Positions 6,928 through 14,649 of a stretch of DNA of 16,314 bases are shown here, piece after piece (the stretch's first letter is position 1; each line of letters opens with the position of its first letter). The notes under the pieces are model-generated. The model saw only the letters and a program-made list of their open reading frames with translations. It was not told the DNA's origin and made no database searches. The stretch is from UBA8653 sp963978155 (GTDB lineage Bacteria > Planctomycetota > Phycisphaerae > Phycisphaerales > SM1A02), in the NCBI GenBank assembly GCA_963978155.1, contig CAXBRK010000040.1, positions 1 to 16,314 of the forward strand, read 5' to 3'. The position numbers and the translations under genes were made by a program.

Positions 6928-9200
6928 GTGAACTGTTGTTGTCGCTGCTTCTGGTTTCGGTGAATGAAACCCACACCATTCCTGGTCTCTTGGATGAAGT
7001 CGTTGTCACCATTGATGACCGTGGAGTCCCCAAAATCACCGGGGAGCACCGTGCTGATGTTGTTCGGGTTCAGGGATGGATGCACGCACGGGATCGTTTG
7101 TTCCAAATGGACGGGTTGCGGCGCGTGAGCTCTGCACGTTTGGAAGGTTTGGCGGGCCCCCAAGCGCGTGGCGAAGATGACCGCTTCCGAAAATTTCGGA
7201 TGCTGGAGGCGGCCGACGAGATTTATGCCGCTCTCCCTGAGGATCAACGACAACTTTTGATGGCCTACGCCGATGGTGTCAACGCGGGCGCCAAAGCCCA
7301 TCCCAAAACACTTGAGCACACCATCCTTCAGAACAACTTTGAACCTTGGCAACCCCGAGATTCCATCTGTGTCTTGCAAACGATGTGGGCCGCGCTGTCC
7401 ATTGAACGCCGCATGGAATTGGTTCGTGGGGTGGTGTCTGATTTGGGACCAGAGCTTTTTGAGTTCTTGGCCCGAGGTCGATCCCATTGGGACGCTCCCA
7501 CAGAGATTTTTGCCAACGAGCCGCCCCGGCCCCCGGTGATTCCTTCGGCCGAAGCGGTGAACTTGCGGGACGATCTTGAGCGCTCTGAAACCCGAGGCCT
7601 GGTGCAACCGGTGATGGCCATGTTGGGGTCCAACAACTGGGCCGTCAGTAAAGAAAGATCCGCGACGGGCTACGCCATCTTGGCCAACGATCCTCACTTG
7701 CCCTTGAGTGCACCTGGATATTGGTATCGCGCGGATTTGCATTGGCCGGGCATGAACGCGATGGGGGCTTCACAACCTGGACTTCCGGGTGCCACCGTTG
7801 GCGCGACTGATCATTTGTCTTGGGGTTTGACCAACACCGGGGGCAACTTCTTGGACTACGCCGAAATCAAATTGCAGCGTGACGAAGAAGGATGGTTTTT
7901 TGACACGTTCGGGCCCAAAGAGCGTCTTCGCGGCGCGCCCATTGACGGTGAGGCCTTGGTCGGACTCCGGAGCACTCTGGGCCCGTTGGTGGAAGTGGTC
8001 TCTCAGGAAGAAGAAGAAGCCACGGTTCGATTTGCGGTTTGGACGGCCTTGCGTCCTGAGTCGGCCAACCTCACTCAGTTTCAGTTGCTCGAGGCGAAGA
8101 ATGTTGATGAAGGGGTGGCCGTGACCAGCACTTGGTTCGGTCCCTCACAAAACGTGGTGATGGCCGACGCTTCGGGGCGCATTGGTTGGACCATCAGTGG
8201 CTTCATTCCCAAACGTCTCGGTTTTGATGGCAGCACGCCGGTGCCCTGGTCGGCAGATTGCCGGTGGGATTGGGGAGCGCAGGCGCCTCGACCTTCTGTG
8301 GTTGATCCGGAGTCTGGCGTCTTGTACACCGCCAACAACCGGGTTGCCGGATGGGAATACGCGCCGGCCATCGGAGAAAACTGGGACCCTGGCTACCGAG
8401 CCTCACGCATTCGTGATTTGTTGGCCCAGAAGCAAGAACACGACGAACAGTCTTTGTTGGCCATTGCTTTGGATACCCGGGTGGAGATGATGGATGCGTG
8501 GTACCAGAGGTTCACGGAGGCATTGCAATCGCTCGATGGCGGGAATGCAGGAAGGGCCCGCAACCTCAGCAAGGACTGGAACGGCACCGCTGCCGCCGAT
8601 TCACGTTCTTACGTAATGGTGCAAGCTTTCCGAGAAGTCGTCGAAGACGCGTTGTTGTCACCTCTGGTGGCCCCGGTGGCCGAAGCCATGGAGGTGTACC
8701 AAAGCAAATTCCCCGCCCGAGAAGAAGCGGTGGAAGCCATTCTTCGGACCCGTCCGCTTCATTTGCTGCCTTTGCCGCATGACACATGGGAATCGTTCCT
8801 GAGCGACTGTGCCGAGAAAACCATCCAAGTTCTGATTCAAAAGGGTGGGCCCAATGCACTCGCCAAACGTTGGGGCGAGAAGAACAGCCCTGGGGTGGCC
8901 CACCCCATTGCGAATCAGTTGCCACCGCTGTTTGATGGACTGGTCCGGTTGCCGGACCCTCCTCAATCTGGAAGTATGGATGCAGTGAAGGTCATTCGAC
9001 CAGGATTTGGCGCGTCACTGCGGATGGTGATCTCACCCTCAAACCACGACGCGGCCATCTACCACATGCCGGGGGGGCAATCTGGTGATCCCCGTTCGGA
9101 CCAGTACCGCAAGGGCCACAACGCTTGGATCAAAGGCAAGCCCACGACCATGCGGTCAGGGCCGGCGGTGCGAACCATTCGACTTCAGCCTGCGGGCTGA
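6921..9200 (+). CDS. Penicillin acylase family N-terminal-nucleophile hydrolase
   Basis: Member of the penicillin amidase/acyl-homoserine lactone acylase family: secreted enzymes that cleave themselves into two chains and hydrolyse amide bonds of N-acyl compounds. The 759-residue precursor has a short hydrophobic N-terminus (MLSELLLSLLLVSV) that probably exports it. The alpha-chain part has the family signature HARDRLFQMD at 55-64. Autocleavage is expected between Gly236 and Ser237 in MLGSNNWAVS, making Ser237 (codon at 7629-7631) the beta-chain N-terminal nucleophile. Downstream ANDPHLPLSAPGYWY and GATDHLSWGLTNTGGN match the conserved beta-chain core. The precursor length is normal. The ATG overlaps the recJ stop by 7 bp, implying translational coupling. 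Natural substrate (lactone signals, beta-lactams, acylated peptides or lipids) cannot be read from sequence. The gene ends 8 bp from the convergent CNNM gene. Confidence 0.9.
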   Translation: MLSELLLSLLLVSVNETHTIPGLLDEVVVTIDDRGVPKITGEHRADVVRVQGWMHARDRLFQMDGLRRVSSARLEGLAGPQARGEDDRFRKFRMLEAADEIYAALPEDQRQLLMAYADGVNAGAKAHPKTLEHTILQNNFEPWQPRDSICVLQTMWAALSIERRMELVRGVVSDLGPELFEFLARGRSHWDAPTEIFANEPPRPPVIPSAEAVNLRDDLERSETRGLVQPVMAMLGSNNWAVSKERSATGYAILANDPHLPLSAPGYWYRADLHWPGMNAMGASQPGLPGATVGATDHLSWGLTNTGGNFLDYAEIKLQRDEEGWFFDTFGPKERLRGAPIDGEALVGLRSTLGPLVEVVSQEEEEATVRFAVWTALRPESANLTQFQLLEAKNVDEGVAVTSTWFGPSQNVVMADASGRIGWTISGFIPKRLGFDGSTPVPWSADCRWDWGAQAPRPSVVDPESGVLYTANNRVAGWEYAPAIGENWDPGYRASRIRDLLAQKQEHDEQSLLAIALDTRVEMMDAWYQRFTEALQSLDGGNAGRARNLSKDWNGTAAADSRSYVMVQAFREVVEDALLSPLVAPVAEAMEVYQSKFPAREEAVEAILRTRPLHLLPLPHDTWESFLSDCAEKTIQVLIQKGGPNALAKRWGEKNSPGVAHPIANQLPPLFDGLVRLPDPPQSGSMDAVKVIRPGFGASLRMVISPSNHDAAIYHMPGGQSGDPRSDQYRKGHNAWIKGKPTTMRSGPAVRTIRLQPAG

Positions 9201-9208
9201 GCGGGGCA

Positions 9209-10198
9209 TCACCACGCCGCCAACTCACCCGTCAGCGGTTCCACAAGATCTTTCACCGTGACCACGCCGAGCGGAGTCAACGTGCCCGCCTTCACCACAA
9301 TGCCCATGCCGCGGCCTTCGGACCGAAGACGGTCAATCGCTTCGAGCATGGAGTCGTTGGCGTCGAGCAGCAAGGGCTGACGCATCAAATCCACCGTGGC
9401 CCGATCAGGATCGGACAGGGCCCGCACCGTATTCAACACACCGACCAACCGACCATCGTTGTCGACCACCGGCAGACGAGTGAAACGACTTCGCTTCAGC
9501 ACCCGCCGTCTGGATTCGGGATCAAGAGATCGTGAGATGGTGGTCACTCTTGCCCATGGCACCATGCGGGTGCGAACCCGGCGCACGCGAAGGGCCAAAA
9601 TTCGATCGATCAGTTCGGTGTGTTGGTCACCAATGACCCCCTGTCGAGCGCCTTCCTTGAGGAGGCGAGCAATGCGACCGCGTGCATTTTCAGTTCGACC
9701 GGACCGCTTTCCCGAGAGGCGGCTGGCCAGGGCTTGCATGGTCTGGACGAAGGGCAGCAGCAGGACGATCGTCGCGGCCCAGCGGAGGATCGGCAACGGG
9801 GCGGACAGGGTGTACACCAATCGGTCGGCGTGACGGCGGAAGATTTCTTTGGGCAATGATTCGCCCAACACAAACACCAAGGGTGTGATCACCAGAGCTT
9901 CGATGGCGATGGCCAAGCCTTCGTTGGTGGCCAGATGGGCCAGCAATCCGCCCAAGCCGAAGGTGGCCAAGTAATTCATGCTGTTGGTGAGCAGCAGCAA
10001 GAGAGCCAGCAGTCGACCAGGTTGTCTTCGCTCTTGTTCCACGCGGCGGGCGGCGGTGTCACCGCCGAGTGCGCGGTGGCGAAGTTGCACTGGGTCCAGC
10101 ACATAGAAGCCGGTCTCCAAACCAGAAGCCAGAGCGCTACCGACAAGGCCCAGAGCGAGGGCACTGCCCGACAAGATCAAGGGAAGGTCACTCGCCAT
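9209..10198 (-). CDS. CNNM/CorC-type DUF21-CBS membrane protein, no C-terminal domain
   Basis: Second of two tandem paralogues and last gene of a four-gene operon. The 329-residue protein has an N-terminal DUF21 transmembrane domain (hydrophobic segments about 6-27, 62-90, 95-112 and 135-155, with the conserved GESLPKEIF at 112-120). A CBS pair follows: about 205-262 (RTRMVPWARVTTI, then FTRLPVVDNDGRLVGVLN) and 272-322 (LLLDANDSMLEAIDRL, then LGVVTVKDLVEPL). It stops after the CBS pair and lacks the CorC_HlyC domain carried by its neighbour. Family members are linked to Mg2+ or Co2+ efflux and homeostasis, with CBS pairs binding adenine nucleotides. Its ATG overlaps the upstream gene by 11 bp. 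The SGLETGF region near residue 25 is less like the usual SGsEtA motif than in the neighbour. Confidence 0.85.
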   Translation of the reverse strand: MASDLPLILSGSALALGLVGSALASGLETGFYVLDPVQLRHRALGGDTAARRVEQERRQPGRLLALLLLLTNSMNYLATFGLGGLLAHLATNEGLAIAIEALVITPLVFVLGESLPKEIFRRHADRLVYTLSAPLPILRWAATIVLLLPFVQTMQALASRLSGKRSGRTENARGRIARLLKEGARQGVIGDQHTELIDRILALRVRRVRTRMVPWARVTTISRSLDPESRRRVLKRSRFTRLPVVDNDGRLVGVLNTVRALSDPDRATVDLMRQPLLLDANDSMLEAIDRLRSEGRGMGIVVKAGTLTPLGVVTVKDLVEPLTGELAAW

Positions 10199-11441
10199 CG
10201 GTGACCTCCAGAACGAGATTGATTTCTCGAATCCGGCGCTGGTTCGCTTTGGTGATAGTGACTCTGGTGTTGTCGATCACGAAAGCCTCACCGGCTTGGG
10301 GAACCCGGCCCAAGTGTTCCACCACGTACCCGCCCACGGTGGCCGATTCGGTTTCTTGCAAGACCAAGTTGAATTGGTCGGCCAGGTCGCGGATAGAGCA
10401 TCCGCCGGGAACGGACCAGGATCCATCGTCATTGGCCGACGGCGCCAAGTCGGCCGGTCGGTGGTGTCGAAGGTCGCCCACCAATTCTTCGGCCACATCT
10501 TCGATGGTGAGAACGCCTTCGGTCCCTCCAAATTCATCAACCACGATCAACGCTCGAGACCCGGTGCGTTTGAACGCTTGCAGTGCATCTTCAAGCGTTG
10601 CGGTTTCGGGAATGGCGCGAACGGGCTGCAAGGCTGAAGGGTGTCCGACCGTGGGGAGCTCTCGGTGTAAGAATCGTTTGGCGTGCAAGAATCCGATCAC
10701 ATCATCGGGACCCTCACCAAACACGGTGACCAAAGGTGTTTGCTGCTGGGACAAGAGTCGGGCGGCCTCGGCCCGGGTGGCGTCGTGGGACAGCATGGGC
10801 ATCCGAAGGCGGGGGGTCATGGCATCCCGCACGCGACGGGCGGGCATGGACATGAGCTCGGACAACATTTCGGCTTCACCGCTTTGCAGGACCTGATCGG
10901 CCGCCGCTTGTTCCACGATGCCGCGCAACGCGCGACGACCGGCATCCGGGTCTTGTTCCGCTTCAGAACCGGACAGCCGGGCCAATGGATCCACGATGGT
11001 GCGCTCGATGGTTGCGGCGACGGGGCCGGCCAGTTTGGTCCAGATCAACAGCGGTCCCGAAAGGATGACCGCGGCGGAGACCCGACCGGCATCGCACAAC
11101 GCTTTGGGGATGATTTCGCCCACCACCACCAAGACCAGCAGCAGGCCGGTGGCGACACCCGCGGACCATGCGGCGCCAAGCTCGGCTTGCAGCAAGATGG
11201 CCGAAGTGATGACAAAGAACAAACAGTTGATGATGGTGTTGCCCATCAAGATGGAGACCAACAATCGTGGCTCGTCCTTGGTCAGCGCTTCGATGCGTTC
11301 GGAAACCGCAGGGTGACGGCCACGAAGTTCGGCCCGGTCCGCGGCGGACAGTCCAAACAGCATGGTCTCGGAGCCCGAAAAAAATCCGGACAAACCCAGG
11401 AGAGGCAAAGTGAAGAGCAAAGGAAGAAGGTCGACCCACAT
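10188..11441 (-). CDS. CNNM/CorC-type DUF21-CBS-CorC_HlyC membrane protein
   Basis: Full-length member of the DUF21/CNNM family, related to proteins implicated in Mg2+/Co2+ transport. The 417-residue product has the DUF21 domain from about 4 to 190, with SGFFSGSETMLFGLS near 18-32, NTIINCLFFVIT at 68-79 and VVGEIIPKAL at 107-116. The CBS pair is at about 207-258 and 273-325, ending in the typical LIVVDEFGGTEGVLTIEDV. The C-terminal CorC_HlyC domain covers about 340-417, with ATVGGYVVEHLGRVP. I start at the ATG at 11441, which shares one base with the hscB stop (TGATG); a GTG one codon earlier is possible. It overlaps the following paralogue by 11 bp. Ion specificity and direction cannot be told from the sequence. 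Confidence 0.88.
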   Translation of the reverse strand: MWVDLLPLLFTLPLLGLSGFFSGSETMLFGLSAADRAELRGRHPAVSERIEALTKDEPRLLVSILMGNTIINCLFFVITSAILLQAELGAAWSAGVATGLLLVLVVVGEIIPKALCDAGRVSAAVILSGPLLIWTKLAGPVAATIERTIVDPLARLSGSEAEQDPDAGRRALRGIVEQAAADQVLQSGEAEMLSELMSMPARRVRDAMTPRLRMPMLSHDATRAEAARLLSQQQTPLVTVFGEGPDDVIGFLHAKRFLHRELPTVGHPSALQPVRAIPETATLEDALQAFKRTGSRALIVVDEFGGTEGVLTIEDVAEELVGDLRHHRPADLAPSANDDGSWSVPGGCSIRDLADQFNLVLQETESATVGGYVVEHLGRVPQAGEAFVIDNTRVTITKANQRRIREINLVLEVTDGE

Positions 11442-11914
11442 CACAGTTGCTCGCGGAGTCGTTCGAGGTACCGCACTTGATTCAACACCAACCGGACTTC
11501 GGTGCGTTCCTCTTCAGAGGCTGATTCGGCATCAAGCACGGGTGTGATCGCGGTGTAGGACTTGGTGCACTCGGTATCCACCCAAGCTTGCCACCGTTCG
11601 GTGGCGGGAGCGCCTTCGGCTTCGATTTCGGCATCAATGCGCTCGCGAAGTTCCAGCATTTCCATCAAGAACCCGTCGGGCAGCCGTTGGTCTTGGTCGG
11701 CATTGGGGCCGCCCAGCATGTTCAAACGCAGGTTGGCCCTTTGTTCTGGATTGGCCAACAACTCCCGGGCTTCATTGAGTTGGGCGGCGTGATTCACGCT
11801 GCCCCCGGCGTCGGGGTGGGCGGTGGCACTCGCCCGCATCCAAGCCATATCCAATGCGTCGGTCGAAAGGGTGAAGGTGCTTGGCAGTTGCAGCAAAGCA
11901 AAAGGATCGATCAC
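11441..11914 (-). CDS. hscB: HscB/Hsc20-type J-domain co-chaperone for Fe-S assembly
   Basis: HscB brings the Fe-S scaffold protein to an Hsp70 (HscA or DnaK) and stimulates its ATPase. The 157-residue product has an N-terminal J-domain: MIDPFALLQLP opening, then the essential HPD at residues 33-35 in TAHPDAGG, then AAQLNEARELLANPEQRANL on the last J-helix. The C-terminal HSCB domain has LPDGFLMEMLELRERIDA at 78-95, which closely follows the family's scaffold-binding helix. The start is a GTG at 11914 sharing GTGA with the plsC stop. The usual neighbours (iscU, hscA, fdx) are absent; the gene sits instead between an acyltransferase and ion-transport-like proteins. A general DnaJ-type protein is the alternative, but length and the C-terminal helix favour HscB. 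Confidence 0.82.
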   Translation of the reverse strand: MIDPFALLQLPSTFTLSTDALDMAWMRASATAHPDAGGSVNHAAQLNEARELLANPEQRANLRLNMLGGPNADQDQRLPDGFLMEMLELRERIDAEIEAEGAPATERWQAWVDTECTKSYTAITPVLDAESASEEERTEVRLVLNQVRYLERLREQL

Positions 11915-12708
11915 GAGTCGAACTCCGAAATCCGCTGGGCCACCGAACGGTACACGTGCCGGGCCAAAATTCGGAAACGATCGGGACGAGGTCTGGGTTC
12001 GGTACGAAGCGAAAGTACCGCTTCCCGAAGTCGCCCTGGGAACTCGCGCGTGTCTTCCCCATCTTCCAATTTGAGCGGCGCGCCAAACGCAACGTGCGCG
12101 GTTTCCGGTCGAGGCACCGTGCTTCCAGGAGGCAGGATCTCGTTGCTACCCGTGACTCGAACCGGGACCACGGGGACCCCGGTTTTTTTGGCCAGCAGAC
12201 CGATGCCCGGTTTGAATTCACCAGGGATACCCGTGCGGCTTCTCGTACCCTCGGGGTAAATCAAGAGGTTCCATCCGTGATCCACGAGTTCGATTGCGGT
12301 TCGAAGTGAACGGAGCGGAGATCCTCGGCGGTCAAAGGCAAACGCCCGGAACGCGCTGGCAACCGCAAACTCCACCGCCGTTTTTTGAATGTCCTTCAGC
12401 GAGTGGATTTCACTTGCCGCCCCAAAAGTGTCTTGGGCGGCGGCGACGCATGTGCGGTTTCGAAGGCGTGAGGGCAACACCGACAGAATGGCTTGGGTAT
12501 CGGCGTGGCTGGTGTGGTTGGCGGCCAAGATGAAAGGGCCATCAATGGCCCGAAGTCGGCCCAAACCTTCACAGGTCCAACCAAATTGCAAGGCCCACTG
12601 CAGCAGCATGAGGCCACCTTGGGCAATGGGACGGGTGCCTTTGACCAAGGGATGGTCAAAGGTTCGCTCGATGTCTTCGGCAGTCGGGTGGGGGGCTGAG
12701 TCGCTCAC
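11911..12708 (-). CDS. plsC: 1-acyl-sn-glycerol-3-phosphate acyltransferase family protein
   Basis: PlsC-family enzymes transfer an acyl chain from acyl-ACP or acyl-CoA to lysophosphatidic acid, making phosphatidic acid for membrane phospholipids at the inner membrane. The 265-residue product has the catalytic block I NHTSHAD at 64-70 (NHxxxxD), the block II-like FAFDRRGSPLRSL at 123-135, and block III LIYPEGTRSRTG at 149-160, then the proline-bearing GVPVVPVRVTG at 177-187. The only hydrophobic stretch near the N-terminus is about 29-45. The start is a GTG at 12708 with no clear ribosome binding site. This is the first gene of the four-gene minus-strand operon and diverges from the small membrane protein gene 53 bp away. 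Family members can use other acceptors, so the exact substrate is inferred. Confidence 0.88.
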   Translation of the reverse strand: MSDSAPHPTAEDIERTFDHPLVKGTRPIAQGGLMLLQWALQFGWTCEGLGRLRAIDGPFILAANHTSHADTQAILSVLPSRLRNRTCVAAAQDTFGAASEIHSLKDIQKTAVEFAVASAFRAFAFDRRGSPLRSLRTAIELVDHGWNLLIYPEGTRSRTGIPGEFKPGIGLLAKKTGVPVVPVRVTGSNEILPPGSTVPRPETAHVAFGAPLKLEDGEDTREFPGRLREAVLSLRTEPRPRPDRFRILARHVYRSVAQRISEFDS

Positions 12709-12750
12709 TTGCTGTAGTGTAAGGTCGCAGCGTCAAATCGCCCATGCTCA

Positions 12751-12757
12751 AAGGAGG
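12751..12757 (+). promoter_or_regulatory. Strong Shine-Dalgarno setting the start of the small membrane protein
   Basis: AAGGAGG lies four bases before the ATG at 12762. The earlier in-frame ATG at 12744 has no such site, so the later start is preferred. This is one of the best ribosome binding sites in the window, suggesting substantial expression. Confidence 0.7.
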
Positions 12758-12761
12758 CCCC

Positions 12762-13115
12762 ATGACTCATCCTGAACACTCGGTATTGCAGCAGCACCGC
12801 GCCAGCGTGGTTTTTGGTTTGGGATTGTCCTCCTTGATCATCAACGTGGTGGGATGTTGCGCCAACCAGTTCGTCCCCTTCGTCTTCACGGTGCTCGCGG
12901 TGGTTCTGGGCATCCTTGGTTGGGTTTTTGGCCGCCATGACTTGCGGGCCATGGAAGCCGGGATCATGGACCGTTCCGGGTACTCAACCACCAAGTCGGG
13001 CAAAACCCTCGCCATGGTGTCCGTCCTTCTGTCCATTGTGGTGTTCGCACTTCAGATCCTGATTGTTCTGGGGCTCATCGCTGCTATTGGTCTGGCAGGA
13101 GCCGCGGGTCCCTAA
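12762..13115 (+). CDS. Small two-helix membrane protein, DUF4190-like
   Basis: A 117-residue protein with two hydrophobic hairpin regions: about 15-55 (VVFGLGLSSLIINVVGCCAN, then FVPFVFTVLAVVLGILGWVFG) and about 80-115 (TLAMVSVLLSIVVFALQILI, then VLGLIAAIGLAG). Between them is a polar loop with GRHDLRAMEAGIMDRSGYST. The pattern 'GRxDLxxMxAGxMDxxG..T..G' between two membrane regions matches small DUF4190-type proteins as I recall them; their function is unknown. The start is set by AAGGAGG at 12751-12757. It is divergent from plsC and lies 63 bp upstream of the tmRNA gene on the same strand. Confidence 0.75.
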   Translation: MTHPEHSVLQQHRASVVFGLGLSSLIINVVGCCANQFVPFVFTVLAVVLGILGWVFGRHDLRAMEAGIMDRSGYSTTKSGKTLAMVSVLLSIVVFALQILIVLGLIAAIGLAGAAGP

Positions 13116-13131
13116 GGCCGATCAGATCTTC

Positions 13132-13159
13132 TTGCCCGCGGCTTCGCTTGGGGTAAACT
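13132..13159 (+). promoter_or_regulatory. Probable sigma-70-type promoter of ssrA
   Basis: TTGCCC (13132-13137) and TAAACT (13154-13159) are separated by 16 bp, each matching four of six consensus positions. Transcription would start near 13166, leaving a leader of about a dozen bases before the mature tmRNA 5' end at 13179, to be trimmed by RNase P. It is placed from position and spacing only. Confidence 0.4.
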
Positions 13160-13178
13160 ATTTGGCTCTTTGACATCA

Positions 13179-13523
13179 GGGGCCGACTGGTTTTGACCGG
13201 ACGGTTGACGTCTTCTCGCTGCGTGTCGCGGCGCACACACCCGCGTTACCAAGTGTGCAAAACCCTTATCTGCAAATTCGCAGTACTCCCTCGCGGCCTA
13301 AACCGCGACGGTCACCACCCGACGCCTTCTGAGGTGGGGACCGACAATTCGAAGGCTGGCCCAAACCTGTACGACGGGGGGGAGGGTAAGACAACACTGT
13401 CGTGTGGAATTCTGGAATGCTGTCGCTTGCAGCCCAGATGCCCGAGATGAAAGAAGCGACTGCACACGGAGATGCGGCTGATTGATCCGCCTCGGCACGG
13501 GGGTTCGAATCCCCCCGGCTCCA
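13179..13523 (+). ncRNA. ssrA: Transfer-messenger RNA (tmRNA), one-piece
   Basis: tmRNA with SmpB rescues ribosomes stalled on broken mRNAs and tags the unfinished protein for proteolysis. The tRNA-like part is clear: the 5' end GGGGCCG (13179-13185) pairs over seven positions (one G-U) with CGGCTCC (13516-13522), and the discriminator A is at 13523. The T-arm is GGGGG (13499-13503), TTCGAAT loop, CCCCC (13511-13515). The 5' end continues with GACTGGTTTTGACCGG, a variant of the conserved tmRNA opening. CCA is not encoded, because TTTTTAT follows directly. A tag reading frame with the expected LAA ending lies in the middle (13257-13301). The 345-base length is normal for a standard one-piece molecule. 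Protein reading frames that can be drawn across this region on either strand are not genes. Confidence 0.96.
13257..13301 (+). other. ssrA: tmRNA proteolysis-tag reading frame
   Basis: Resuming at GCA (13257), the frame reads AKPLSANSQYSLAA and stops at TAA (13299-13301). With the alanine brought by tmRNA itself, the added tag would be 15 residues. The resume Ala codon and terminal Leu-Ala-Ala, the ClpXP recognition end, are the family hallmarks. The TAA sits in the loop of a perfect 6-bp hairpin, TCGCGG (13291-13296) with CCGCGA (13303-13308), as expected of the helix that carries the stop codon in tmRNAs. Confidence 0.88.
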
Positions 13524-13581
13524 TTTTTATTCTTTGGTATGCAAATGCCCAAAAACATATTTGATTTGAATTGAGACTCCG

Positions 13582-14649
13582 ATGGAACAAGAGACAGCTA
13601 GACCACTCATATTGTGGAATGGGTTTCCGGCCTGCGGACTCTTATTAAAAAAACTGCTTAAGGCTTACCCTGGAACACCTGTGTTCGCCACAAGACCGGG
13701 AGTGCCTTTTGAGAACCTAGAACATCATTTAGGACAAGAAATTCATTGGCTTCAATCAGCCAATGACATCTGTCAATATGAGGACCAGCTTGAAGATCGA
13801 AACATAATTGTGAGTTCGGGATGGATTCACAAGGAGTGGATGCGAATTTCAAACTCTTTGAAATCAAAAAACAACGCGGTACGAATTGGGGTCGTCGACA
13901 ATTCAATCAAAAATAATCTGCGACAGTTCTTGGGAGGCCTGTACTTCAGAGCAGTTTTGCGTCAGCAATTTGATGCAATGTTTGTGCCCGGTAAGCATGG
14001 CGAGCAACTCTTGGCACGGTGGGGTATGCCACCAGAGCGTATCTACCCCGGCGCTTATGGAGCATTCGAAGAGATCTATCGAGATACAAATCCAATCCTG
14101 AACAGAAAAAATGAAATTCTCTTTGTTGGCCAGTTGATAGAGAGAAAAGGGGTTGATGTCATGCTTCGTGCGTTTAAGCGATACAGAAGCGATGGCGGGT
14201 CCTGGACTCTTCGTGTTGTAGGCAGTGGCGCTTTAGAAAGTGCGTGTCATGGGGATGGCATTCTGTTCGATGGATTCCTTCAGCCGAACGAAGTCTCTTC
14301 GGCAATGAATCAATCAAAAGCATTTATTTTGCCGAGCCGCGAGGAGCATTGGGGGACAGTGGTTTGTGAAGCTGCCGCATGTGGATCTTTCTTAATTACC
14401 ACGAAAGAGGTTGGTTCAAGTGCGGACCTTGTACGACGGGGCGTCAATGGGATTGAGTTGCAAAACTTAAAAGAATTTGATTTGTACTCTGCTTTCTGGT
14501 CGATTCAGCGATCAACAGACCAGTCCCTTGAGACTGCTTCGAGGGTTTCTAAGGCCTTAGCTTCGACGTACGACAGCGATTCTTATCTCGCAGCATTCAA
14601 TCGAATGGCAACAGATTTCGGATTGGGCACGCGCAGTTCTTGTGGTTAA
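13582..14649 (+). CDS. GT4-family glycosyltransferase, AT-rich
   Basis: Retaining GT-B glycosyltransferase, probably acting on a surface polysaccharide or glycolipid at the inner face of the membrane. The 355-residue protein has the nucleotide-sugar-binding half intact: EILFVGQLIERKGVDVML at 178-195, LRVVGSGALES at 210-220, FDGFLQPNEV at 229-238, and the catalytic EX7E with Glu255 and Glu263 in SREEHWGTVVCEAAACG, followed by VGSSADLVRRGVNGIEL. The N-terminal half is less typical and lacks an obvious glycine-rich acceptor loop. Base composition is unlike its neighbours (24 of 60 G+C in 13801-13860), with many A/T-ending codons and AAA/AAT-rich stretches, which suggests a separate origin. The ATG at 13582 has only a weak purine stretch upstream. 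Donor and acceptor sugars cannot be deduced. Confidence 0.85.
   Translation: MEQETARPLILWNGFPACGLLLKKLLKAYPGTPVFATRPGVPFENLEHHLGQEIHWLQSANDICQYEDQLEDRNIIVSSGWIHKEWMRISNSLKSKNNAVRIGVVDNSIKNNLRQFLGGLYFRAVLRQQFDAMFVPGKHGEQLLARWGMPPERIYPGAYGAFEEIYRDTNPILNRKNEILFVGQLIERKGVDVMLRAFKRYRSDGGSWTLRVVGSGALESACHGDGILFDGFLQPNEVSSAMNQSKAFILPSREEHWGTVVCEAAACGSFLITTKEVGSSADLVRRGVNGIELQNLKEFDLYSAFWSIQRSTDQSLETASRVSKALASTYDSDSYLAAFNRMATDFGLGTRSSCG

Noticed and set aside
6498..7742. 414-codon minus-strand open frame spanning the recJ-acylase junction
   Set aside because: Antisense to two well-supported genes with no domain of its own.
10683..11480. 265-codon plus-strand open frame rich in Gly, Gln and His
   Set aside because: Antisense shadow of the CNNM gene; low-complexity composition typical of a reverse-frame artefact.
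13193..13590. Open reading frames on both strands of 60-95 codons
   Set aside because: They lie across the tmRNA gene, whose pairing, tag frame and T-arm explain the sequence; none has a recognisable product.
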